This document shows positions 13,448 to 20,386 of a DNA stretch of 48,913 bases, in pieces. Positions within the stretch are counted from its first letter, which is position 1; the number at the start of each line of letters is the position of its first letter. The DNA lies in the IMG/VR virus record IMGVR_UViG_3300007541_000031, positions 1 to 48,913 of that record. One strand, given 5' to 3'. The translations under genes and the position numbers were made by a program. Below the pieces are notes generated by a model. The model ran no database searches, had not been told where the DNA came from, and saw only the letters and a program-made list of their open reading frames with translations. This stretch comes from a virus.

Positions 13448-13860
13448 CCAAATAGTTCCTTGTATTTTTCTGGAGTCTCAGGATTGTCGAGGTCTAAGAT
13501 CTTTGCTTTCAATGGTTTCTCGTGATCAACTGCTTTTTGTAAGCGATGGTTTCCGTCTAACACTTCTGTGTATTCGCCGTCTTTCTTAACAATGATGATT
13601 GGAAAACTTAAATCCGCAGCATCGACCCTTTCCTGGCTTGTGATTCCCGGACCAACAGGTAAACGTTCTTTGCCTCGAGCTTTTAAGACTTGGTTTTTAA
13701 CCTCTACCGGATCTACATCGATGGTTTCGTTTCCAAGATAGTCGTTTATCTCTCCGATAGTGACCTTTTCGCCATTTTCGAGATTCCAAGAAGTGTCTTG
13801 CCAACCTTCATTAATGACTTCGAGAATAAGTTGTTTTAATTTTGCTTCTGTAAGTTTCAT
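13444..13860 (-). CDS. Leader-bearing ParB/sulfiredoxin-fold protein
   Basis: 138 residues from the ATG at 13860 (AGGAG upstream); the in-frame upstream ATG lacks a ribosome site and would precede the leader. Leader MKLTEAKLKQLILEVINEG (I12-L-E14; I16-N-E18). The C-terminal half has the ParB/Srx pattern: a strand FPIIIVKKDGEYTEV, then LDGNHRLQKAVDHE (101-114), with DGNHR as nucleotide/active-site loop. Known relatives include ParB CTPases, small nucleases and kinases; which activity applies is not visible. It directly follows the RuvC-like gene and is coupled to the GNAT-like gene. Confidence 0.82.
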   Translation of the reverse strand: MKLTEAKLKQLILEVINEGWQDTSWNLENGEKVTIGEINDYLGNETIDVDPVEVKNQVLKARGKERLPVGPGITSQERVDAADLSFPIIIVKKDGEYTEVLDGNHRLQKAVDHEKPLKAKILDLDNPETPEKYKELFG

Positions 13861-13889
13861 ATTGAGCTCTCCTATAAACCAATAAATAG

Positions 13890-14402
13890 TCATCTTAAGT
13901 CAAAATGAGAAAGAGCAACAACAATAGCGTCTGCTTCGTCGTCCAGTCCCGGCTTTGGGTTTCCATGATTCGTGTACTCCATAATAAAATTATCAAACTT
14001 CTTCTCGACCCAATCAAGGACGACCTCTTTTGCTTTTGTTCCTCGAGGAACTTTTATTCCCACTCTAGAACGCGCTGTGGTGGCTCCTACAAGCGTTGGA
14101 GGCTTTCCCAGTAGTTGGTGCGCTATAAGTGAAACCATACCGTTAAAACGCTGCAGGGAACTCATTGTCTTCGCCGTTGTCTTGCCACCAGAGAACATTG
14201 AGAACGGCTCTTCGATTCTAATCTCTGTGATATCATGGAGGGCAATGATTGGTTTAAGAACATTATCCTTTAAAGCTGTAGCTCTTTCCTCTAGAGACAT
14301 CTTGTTGTCTGTTTTAAAGAAATCTGAGTCTACCAGTTCCTGTTTATCATTAATAATTGCCCAACCTATCCTTGAGGTTGATACGTCCAATCCTAAAATC
14401 AT
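13890..14402 (-). CDS. RuvC-family Holliday junction resolvase
   Basis: 170 residues from the ATG at 14402, which has AAGGAAGG upstream and begins right at the RNase H fold; the longer frame adds a basic 13-residue extension without a ribosome site. Motifs: GLDVSTSRIGWA (D6), RIEEPF (E64/E65), and LDDEADAIVVA near the C-terminus (D154/D155/D158), the RuvC acidic set. RuvC-type phage enzymes resolve branched DNA before packaging, the job T4 gives to gp49 (endonuclease VII), so this is a functional substitution. It heads the accessory block and uses the perfect promoter at 14567-14595. Confidence 0.88.
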   Translation of the reverse strand: MILGLDVSTSRIGWAIINDKQELVDSDFFKTDNKMSLEERATALKDNVLKPIIALHDITEIRIEEPFSMFSGGKTTAKTMSSLQRFNGMVSLIAHQLLGKPPTLVGATTARSRVGIKVPRGTKAKEVVLDWVEKKFDNFIMEYTNHGNPKPGLDDEADAIVVALSHFDLR

Positions 14403-14517
14403 TTTAGCCAGCCTTCCTTTGTTTTTAATTCTTTTTGTCAAAAATTAATAATTTATGGTGTTTTTCTCGAGAATCCAATAATATTAGATATTATTTTAGA
14501 AAAAACACAAAAAACTA

Positions 14518-14546
14518 TTGACATATTTAATATATTATATTATAAT
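14518..14546 (+). promoter_or_regulatory. Perfect sigma-70 consensus promoter on the plus strand
   Basis: TTGACA (14518-14523), exactly 17 bases, TATAAT (14541-14546). It would start rightward RNA near 14553, antisense to the last structural gene and facing the leftward promoter. No plus-strand gene follows. In AT-rich DNA a TATAAT is cheap, but both boxes at ideal spacing is notable. Confidence 0.5.
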
Positions 14547-14566
14547 AATACTATACCCACTATTAA

Positions 14567-14595
14567 ATTATAACACATAGGATTATTGATGTCAA
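14567..14595 (-). promoter_or_regulatory. Perfect sigma-70 consensus promoter for the RuvC/ParB/GNAT unit
   Basis: TTGACA (14590-14595), 17-base spacer ending TGTGT, TATAAT (14567-14572), extended -10. It drives leftward transcription into the resolvase and coupled leader genes with an unusually long (about 150-base) untranslated leader. Confidence 0.85.
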
Positions 14596-14600
14596 GTATT

Positions 14601-15893
14601 TTATAGATCTATTTTCATTTTAAATGTATATTCGTCTTCAATTGTTTTCTTTATTGGTTTTGCTAATGAAGTAATAGCAATTAAATTACCATCCTCATCG
14701 TAAATATGAACTTTCGAGATATAAGTTGTTTTCTCGAATGAAGCAGAAACGTATGAACCAGATACAATATTGTTGATTCCATAAGAAGTCTCAGCGAACA
14801 TACTACCAGAACCTAATACAGCACTTCCAATTGAAGTTTGAGTTCTATATGTTGGATTGTTTGAGTGATTCAGGTGTCCTTTTTTGGCGTGAGCAAACAT
14901 TGTCATTGAATTGACATAGCTGGTTCCTTGGAAATATAGCCCATAAGAAGCTGAGGATAACGTTGGAGAAGGACTTTCTCCGTCATTGAGTGTTGTGCCG
15001 TATGTCAACCAAGATCCGCTTGCTGGCGTTCCTGAAGTATATTCAATGTTATTGTTCTCAAGATCATGAGAAGCAGTGAGCATTATGACACCCTCGTCAT
15101 ACAACACAAGACCCACAACTGAATCAACACTAGAGCCCGTCGTTTCAATCAAAAGGCCATTATGATTCTTATCTGAGCAGGTTCCCACTTTCGAACCTGT
15201 GATATAATAGTTGAGCTCAACGGAGCCTTTCTTGATTGTTGAACCATAGTACATGCTAGGGATCGTAATAAAATTGATATTGTCTGCGGCAGAACCTGTC
15301 AATAATTCGTCAAAGATAAAATGCTCTGACATAATTGAATATTTCTTTGCAATGTTTTGTAGGGCTGAAGCTGTGAGATTTATGCTAAATTGATTTCCAT
15401 TATTGTCGGTAATGTCTCTTGTTTCACCTGTGACGAAAGCTAAGCTTTGATCCGACTCTTCCACGTTGTAATAGTTGGCTGTGTATGTGTTTTGTCGAGC
15501 TGTTCTGTTTCTTTTAATTGGAGACTCGATTCCATAAGAAGAAGTGATTTGTCCATTGACGGCAATTGTCGCTGCCGACTCTGCCAATCCACCTGAAGCT
15601 TCTAGCCAATATTTGCTGGTGAACTGGTTATGTCCCGAATTGTTTTGAACAAGAGGCTGATATTTGTATTTCTTGAATACATTCTTTTGAGACCCAGTCA
15701 TTACGAAAGGGTAGATTAGGTTTGAGCCTGTTCTGTTTGTGTTAGTATCATAGACTACAATTCCACCAGATCCACTTATTCGAGACTCTTTATTTGAATA
15801 CATTTGACCCTGATAGACAAGAATGTCATACTCAGGGTAAGTCTTTAATCTGTTAACGAACAGATCGTCTGGAGAGAATTTGAATCTATACAT
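14601..15893 (-). CDS. Virion structural protein (baseplate/tail), paralog A
   Basis: A 430-residue Ser/Thr/Gly/Tyr-rich protein at the end of the structural operon. Its C-terminal region (about 335-430: FAHAKKGHLNHSNNPTYRT, YISKVHIYDEDGNLIAI, KPIKK) is homologous in order to the C-terminus of the next gene upstream (15900-16988), where FCRAKHNEFNYSSNPTY, YITSIGLYSADNTLLAV and EPIRK appear. So both carry the same terminal module on different N-terminal parts. From memory this module is frequent in marine myovirus structural genes; exact location in the virion is unknown. AGGA precedes the ATG. Confidence 0.78.
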   Translation of the reverse strand: MYRFKFSPDDLFVNRLKTYPEYDILVYQGQMYSNKESRISGSGGIVVYDTNTNRTGSNLIYPFVMTGSQKNVFKKYKYQPLVQNNSGHNQFTSKYWLEASGGLAESAATIAVNGQITSSYGIESPIKRNRTARQNTYTANYYNVEESDQSLAFVTGETRDITDNNGNQFSINLTASALQNIAKKYSIMSEHFIFDELLTGSAADNINFITIPSMYYGSTIKKGSVELNYYITGSKVGTCSDKNHNGLLIETTGSSVDSVVGLVLYDEGVIMLTASHDLENNNIEYTSGTPASGSWLTYGTTLNDGESPSPTLSSASYGLYFQGTSYVNSMTMFAHAKKGHLNHSNNPTYRTQTSIGSAVLGSGSMFAETSYGINNIVSGSYVSASFEKTTYISKVHIYDEDGNLIAITSLAKPIKKTIEDEYTFKMKIDL

Positions 15894-15899
15894 AACATC

Positions 15900-16988
15900 C
15901 TAGTAATCCAATCGTGCTCTAAATGTCAATTCAATGTTTGAATCTTTTCTGATAGGCTCAGAGAACTTTCCTACAGCCAACAAAGTATTGTCGGCAGAGT
16001 AAAGACCAATAGAGGTGATATAAGAGATAGGCAAGTCTGTTGTGTTGTTTTTAACAGCGATTTGTGATCCGCTCAAATATGTTGGGTTTGAGCTGTAATT
16101 GAATTCGTTGTGCTTTGCACGACAGAAGTAAACTGTTGAGTTCAACTCGATTGTATTGTTGAATTGCAAGTTGTAGATTCTGTGTCTCAAGTAATCAGCG
16201 GAACCTGAGATTTCGTCTGCGATCAAAGAGCCAGTAAATGAAGTAGCAGCTCCGTCAAAATCAACAGAAGAAGAAAGGAATCCTCCATCTCCAGAGCCAG
16301 TTCCAGCCATGAAGATTGCGCTATTCAAAACGGCAACACCAGCTTGATAATAAATCAAGCCAGCTTTTAAATCTGTTGGTCCAGTTGCCCCACTCAAAGG
16401 AGTTCCAGCTGAATTAGATACATATAGGATACCATATTCGCCAGCAGGAGAGTTAACTCGGTAAGAAGTATCTGCTCCGTAATCGGTGATTTTAACTCTA
16501 TCGTCCATAGCGTCCGCATATACAGGGTCAACACCCAACTCTAATTCAAAAGAGCCTTTCTTGATTTCGTCTTTAACCAACAATCTCGAGAAAGAAAGGA
16601 AGATAGCGTTGTCAATTTTTTCTGAAGTTCCAATAAGATTTCCGTCTTCGTCAAATCTTTGAATGTTTCCATCCTTATCGTAGCCAGAAAGAACTTGAGC
16701 CATTTGATTATAAATATTGTCTTTCTTTGTTGCCTGTTCAGTTACAGCCAATGTGCTTGCGGCGCTTGTACCAAAAGAGATATCAAAGATATGATTAGCA
16801 GAAGAGCTAAGATAAGGGTAGTCGTAAACCGATTGAAACATTCCGTGAGTGAAATTCTTCACATTATCGTCGTCAGGGAACGTTCCATATCCACCACTAA
16901 TGATCGTCCCAGTAATGGGAATGGCTTCATGCAATAAAGTTTTCGTTGAAACTCTGTCTTCAGCTGATAAGTTTTTAAAAATTGTCAT
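15900..16988 (-). CDS. Virion structural protein (baseplate/tail), paralog B
   Basis: A 362-residue protein, beta-rich, no transmembrane segment. It shares the C-terminal SNPTY...YITSIGLYS...EPIRKDSNIELTFRARLDY module with the downstream gene. A central DKDGNIQRFDEDGNLIGT segment (about 103-120) contains two Asp-x-Asp-Gly-Asn loops reminiscent of calcium-binding turns. The ATG follows AGGAATAAG. Function unassigned; position at the end of the baseplate operon suggests an outer baseplate, neck or fibre-attachment component. Confidence 0.78.
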   Translation of the reverse strand: MTIFKNLSAEDRVSTKTLLHEAIPITGTIISGGYGTFPDDDNVKNFTHGMFQSVYDYPYLSSSANHIFDISFGTSAASTLAVTEQATKKDNIYNQMAQVLSGYDKDGNIQRFDEDGNLIGTSEKIDNAIFLSFSRLLVKDEIKKGSFELELGVDPVYADAMDDRVKITDYGADTSYRVNSPAGEYGILYVSNSAGTPLSGATGPTDLKAGLIYYQAGVAVLNSAIFMAGTGSGDGGFLSSSVDFDGAATSFTGSLIADEISGSADYLRHRIYNLQFNNTIELNSTVYFCRAKHNEFNYSSNPTYLSGSQIAVKNNTTDLPISYITSIGLYSADNTLLAVGKFSEPIRKDSNIELTFRARLDY

Positions 16989-16997
16989 ATCTTATTC

Positions 16998-17954
16998 CTA
17001 TACTTTTGCGAATCTTACTGGGATATCAATTGCGTATCCTGTTGTTCTTCCGGTAACTCTGATAATAGAATCAATGATTTTGGTATCTTGATAGGTTGCT
17101 CCGTCAGACTTTAAATATTTGTTGCTCACAGTGCTTCCAATTCTTTCAAATAAGAAGTTGGAAACTCGCAAGTCTTGTGAGGATCTAATCTTGAAGGAAA
17201 TTCTAGAAGAAACTGGTCCGTCGATTGGTGAAGATTTGTTTTCCAACTTTGTTTGCGTTGGAAGGGTGATAAATGGGCTTTCTTGGCCTGCTGGCTTAGT
17301 GACAGTGTAAGTAGCCACGTAATCGTCGTCGACGAAAGGAGTAGGCATTGTTGAGCCGTCAATTGACATTAGTTGGCCCAATCGGTTATCCATTTCAATG
17401 ATAAACTCTGTTTCAATCAAGGAAGGATCAATTTCAGTTACATTTGTTGAGTGAATACCTGAATCAATAACAATAGAACCACCTCGAGTACCATCGTCGA
17501 GACCATACAAGAAACCGGGCTTTGCTTTGTCGTCAGTTCCAATACCAATAGAGTTGCTATTTGCACCAGCGTCTGAATTGTCAAAGGTAGCTTCATTAAC
17601 ACAGACAACAAAGTTACCGTCAGTTGTTAAGTCAGAAGAAGGTCCCTGTGTAGTTAAGGTGTTTAATTTCAAGATTGGCATATACAAAAGGTTTTGGTTA
17701 GCCAAAGAAACCAACTTAGATTTCATTAAAGAAGTGTTGTTGGTGAACGCCTCCAAGATTGGCGTTTGTAAAATGGTAATATCTTGAAGAGCGGTTGTAG
17801 CTGTTTTGTCAAACAAGCCATAGTTAACCTCGTCGTCTCCAAGTGCAAATTTTGCAATAGAAAAAGCTCCACCGCCTTGAGCGAGCCTTCTTCTTCCTTC
17901 GTCGGTAAGAACAACATCTAAAATGATGTCTCCACTATTATCTTGAAAAGCCAT
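16998..17954 (-). CDS. Virion structural protein (tail-associated)
   Basis: 318 residues from the ATG at 17954, preferred because AGGAG lies 8 bases upstream; the in-frame ATG 21 bases earlier has no such site. The N-terminus MAFQDNSGDIILDVVLTDEGRRRLAQGGGAF is highly patterned, and ILDVVLTDEGRRRLAQG followed by KFALGDDEVNYG is, from memory, a recurrent motif of marine phage tail proteins. The remainder is beta-rich and ends VRVTGRTTGYAIDIPVRFAKV. No enzymatic motif seen. An imperfect TTGACA lies at the end of the preceding gene but has no good -10. Confidence 0.78.
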   Translation of the reverse strand: MAFQDNSGDIILDVVLTDEGRRRLAQGGGAFSIAKFALGDDEVNYGLFDKTATTALQDITILQTPILEAFTNNTSLMKSKLVSLANQNLLYMPILKLNTLTTQGPSSDLTTDGNFVVCVNEATFDNSDAGANSNSIGIGTDDKAKPGFLYGLDDGTRGGSIVIDSGIHSTNVTEIDPSLIETEFIIEMDNRLGQLMSIDGSTMPTPFVDDDYVATYTVTKPAGQESPFITLPTQTKLENKSSPIDGPVSSRISFKIRSSQDLRVSNFLFERIGSTVSNKYLKSDGATYQDTKIIDSIIRVTGRTTGYAIDIPVRFAKV

Positions 17955-18011
17955 GTATCTTTCTCCTATTCTCAAATAAATAGATTGTTTTTAAGTTTCT
18001 TTCTCTTTTTG

Positions 18012-20165
18012 TCAAGTGTTAGTCCTATCGTCCAAGAAAAATCTGAGATTAATATCCAACTTTTTTCCTGTGTGCTTAGAGGTCACTCTAATCTTGAATG
18101 TTTTATTTTGACCTTTTTGTAGCAAAGTTCCATTATCTAGTTCCCAATTTGTCTTACTTTCTTGTTTTGAGAACAAAACTCTTTCAATATTAGGATCTAT
18201 CTTCATTATTCTCTTGAGACTCTTTGAGAACTCAAAATCTTTTGTTTCTGGGAAACGATACTCTGATACGACCAACTTATATTCATCCGAGTCCTTTAAG
18301 ACTTCAACTTCAAACACCGGACTATATTCAGACTTCTCTCCGTGATAAGACACTGACTTAAATGAATAATAATATTTTCTATTAGGCACAACCATATCTT
18401 CGTAATGCGCACTAATTTTATCTTTATTTTCTACTCCTCGAATATCCGAAAAGGCATAAGTAGCCATATCGTCAACTGTGATTGGAAATACTTCATCGAA
18501 TTGCTCTATGATTTTTGGAGCTTGATTTAATCTGTATATTTCGTATCGTCCTCTAAAATACTCTTGCCTAATTTTGTCGTTGACTCCGGGTCTATCTTCA
18601 TACAAAGAAGAAAAGAAAAATTCGACGCTTGGTCTATGTGGCCTATTTGCAAAGTCAATTTGAGGCATGTCTGGCATATCGTCAATGAACTTTGTCTCTT
18701 CTCTCTGTAATTCAATCTCTGCGATCTGTAGTGAAGGTTTAACTTCAACTTCAACATAGGCTTTGAACTTTGCGTCTTGAATCTGAGAGAATCCTGCTGG
18801 ATTGTTCTCTATGATCTCTCCGGAGAATGATTGCATTTCTCCGTCTTCTTTTGAAGCAACGAGATTCGAGTAAGTATATGTACTACCTAAAACACCAACC
18901 AACACTTTCGTAACATAGATATATTTTCTGCCGTATTTTAGCTGGGTATCACGGAACACCTTATCTTTGGTATAATAAGTTTGTATTGGTGAACCCGCTG
19001 TATTGTCGAGATATTTTTCAATTTTATATCCGAGAACAAAAGTTTTTGACCCCGTTCCTTGAATGATCTCCTCATAGCTTCTCATATTATCTCGAGTAAA
19101 GTTTCTTAACTCAGCCAAGTAGTCCATAGTCTTTATTTGATTTAAGAATCTATCACTATCTGAGGAGTTGGACAGCTCTTCTTCTCTAAGCAAGAATGTT
19201 TCGTCTGGGAATTCGCTAAAGTTTATGATTGAGGTCGTTGAAGATAAGGCAAGTAGATCATAGATTTTTATTCCAAGATTCTGTCCGCCAACGCGGAATC
19301 CTATGGTTTGGTATGATAAATCTCTCTTGATTGATTGAAGAATATTCTTTTCTTTGTTGCTCTCAATGATTTTAGCTAAAAAGCTTGAGCCCTCTAAGCT
19401 AAAGTTGATAAAAGGTAGATCCTTTTGAAACAGATAGGGAAACTTAATTGTTCGAATCAAAGGAGGGTTTTGTACTGCCTGCCTACCAGAGGTTTGAAGA
19501 GAGGAGTTGGGAAGGATAACCTCTGGCCTTTGCAGGTCAAAAATGTTTCTTTGCTTCTGCTCAGCTTCTTCTGAGGGAACGATTGCATTCGCTAATCTAG
19601 CTTGATATTGATCGAACAACTTATCGATATCTTCCGTTACTCCTGCTTCATATTGAGGATCGTCAAATTGTGTCAATAAATCTCCAACGTTTTGCAAGTC
19701 TTTCTTTTGAGACTTGAATGGATACGAGATAAGATTCCAATTAAGCAACAAATTTGAGGAGGTTGTCTTAGTGGCGTCTTCATAATCTGGGTGGTGAAAG
19801 TTCTTAATAATCTCTCCTGCATTTAGATTATTCAACGTTAAGTCGAACTGGTGATCCTGAAAGGTTGTTCCTACTGGAATACTAGCTCGAATATAATCTC
19901 TCCACTGAGATTGATCTCGGAACTTTGACTCCATTCCCGTAAACACAACGCTGGTTTTCTGGCTTGGAAATAATGTGTCTGAGTTGGTCGAATAACTAAG
20001 GAATGACTCTCGTTCAATCGAGACTCTATAGTTTTTAAATCCTGTCACCGAGAAGCCACCTTGAGTTCTGTTGGGAGAATAATATCTTCCAATTTCTGCT
20101 CTCAATTTATCTGGTGCTTCCTCTAGGGAGCTGATTACATTTGTTGATTCTACTATCGTCGACAT
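18012..20165 (-). CDS. Large virion structural protein with fibronectin-III-like segments
   Basis: A 717-residue protein in the structural operon. The middle (about 390-460, YKIEKYLDN...TYYTKDKVFRDTQLKYGRKYIYVTKVLVGVLG) and a later part (about 510-640, RYEIYRLNQAPK...VVPNRKYYYSFKSVSYHGEKSEYSPVFEVEV) have the strand order and final YYYSFKSVSYHG...S motif of fibronectin type III-like domains, common in tail proteins. The N-terminal 380 residues match nothing I know. It begins in a TAATG overlap with the 72-aa gene. Low-complexity polar content fits an extended baseplate or fibre-connector protein. Confidence 0.75.
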   Translation of the reverse strand: MSTIVESTNVISSLEEAPDKLRAEIGRYYSPNRTQGGFSVTGFKNYRVSIERESFLSYSTNSDTLFPSQKTSVVFTGMESKFRDQSQWRDYIRASIPVGTTFQDHQFDLTLNNLNAGEIIKNFHHPDYEDATKTTSSNLLLNWNLISYPFKSQKKDLQNVGDLLTQFDDPQYEAGVTEDIDKLFDQYQARLANAIVPSEEAEQKQRNIFDLQRPEVILPNSSLQTSGRQAVQNPPLIRTIKFPYLFQKDLPFINFSLEGSSFLAKIIESNKEKNILQSIKRDLSYQTIGFRVGGQNLGIKIYDLLALSSTTSIINFSEFPDETFLLREEELSNSSDSDRFLNQIKTMDYLAELRNFTRDNMRSYEEIIQGTGSKTFVLGYKIEKYLDNTAGSPIQTYYTKDKVFRDTQLKYGRKYIYVTKVLVGVLGSTYTYSNLVASKEDGEMQSFSGEIIENNPAGFSQIQDAKFKAYVEVEVKPSLQIAEIELQREETKFIDDMPDMPQIDFANRPHRPSVEFFFSSLYEDRPGVNDKIRQEYFRGRYEIYRLNQAPKIIEQFDEVFPITVDDMATYAFSDIRGVENKDKISAHYEDMVVPNRKYYYSFKSVSYHGEKSEYSPVFEVEVLKDSDEYKLVVSEYRFPETKDFEFSKSLKRIMKIDPNIERVLFSKQESKTNWELDNGTLLQKGQNKTFKIRVTSKHTGKKLDINLRFFLDDRTNT

Positions 20166-20383
20166 TAATTATATCCTCCGCCTCCGCTAGGCCTCATAGT
20201 TTGAGGAGCAGATTGCGTTGGTCTTTGTGGTTGGGTTTGTTCTACTTGACTTAAAAAAGAAAGAACACCAGCTTTCTGAGGGTCTTGTTTTATTATGATT
20301 GAAGTTTGGAACCTTCTATTGTCGGAAGAAACGTCAATAGTTTGGTCGGGAACATTTGTTTCGTAATAATCTTGAATTGCCAT
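20165..20383 (-). CDS. Small structural-operon protein with Pro/Gln-rich tail
   Basis: A 72-residue protein: a folded-looking N-terminus (MAIQDYYETNVPDQTIDVSS, then RRFQTSIIIKQDPQKAG) and a Gln/Pro/Gly-rich tail ending GGGGYN. No family recognised. GAGGG precedes the start and its stop overlaps the next ATG. Size and tail suggest a connector or clamp peptide rather than an enzyme. Confidence 0.7.
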   Translation of the reverse strand: MAIQDYYETNVPDQTIDVSSDNRRFQTSIIIKQDPQKAGVLSFLSQVEQTQPQRPTQSAPQTMRPSGGGGYN

Positions 20384-20386
20384 ATT

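Larger units (their letters stand above)
14442..14600. promoter_or_regulatory. AT-rich control region between structural and accessory blocks
   Basis: The longest clearly non-coding stretch in the window, very AT-rich. It holds a minus-strand and a plus-strand perfect consensus promoter facing each other, and a small inverted repeat (AATAATAT-CTA-ATATTATT type, 14477-14495). No intrinsic terminator for the structural operon is visible. Confidence 0.6.

Noticed and set aside
14477-14495. Inverted repeat AATAATAT-CTA-ATATTATT as terminator of the structural operon
   Set aside because: All A-T stem with a 3-base loop and no following U-run; too weak.
17978-18015. TTGACA at 18010-18015 as promoter for the gene at 16998-17954
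   Set aside because: No acceptable -10 at 16-18 bases; the T-C-TATTTAT match is 25 or more bases away. The TTGACA is also part of the stop of the upstream gene.
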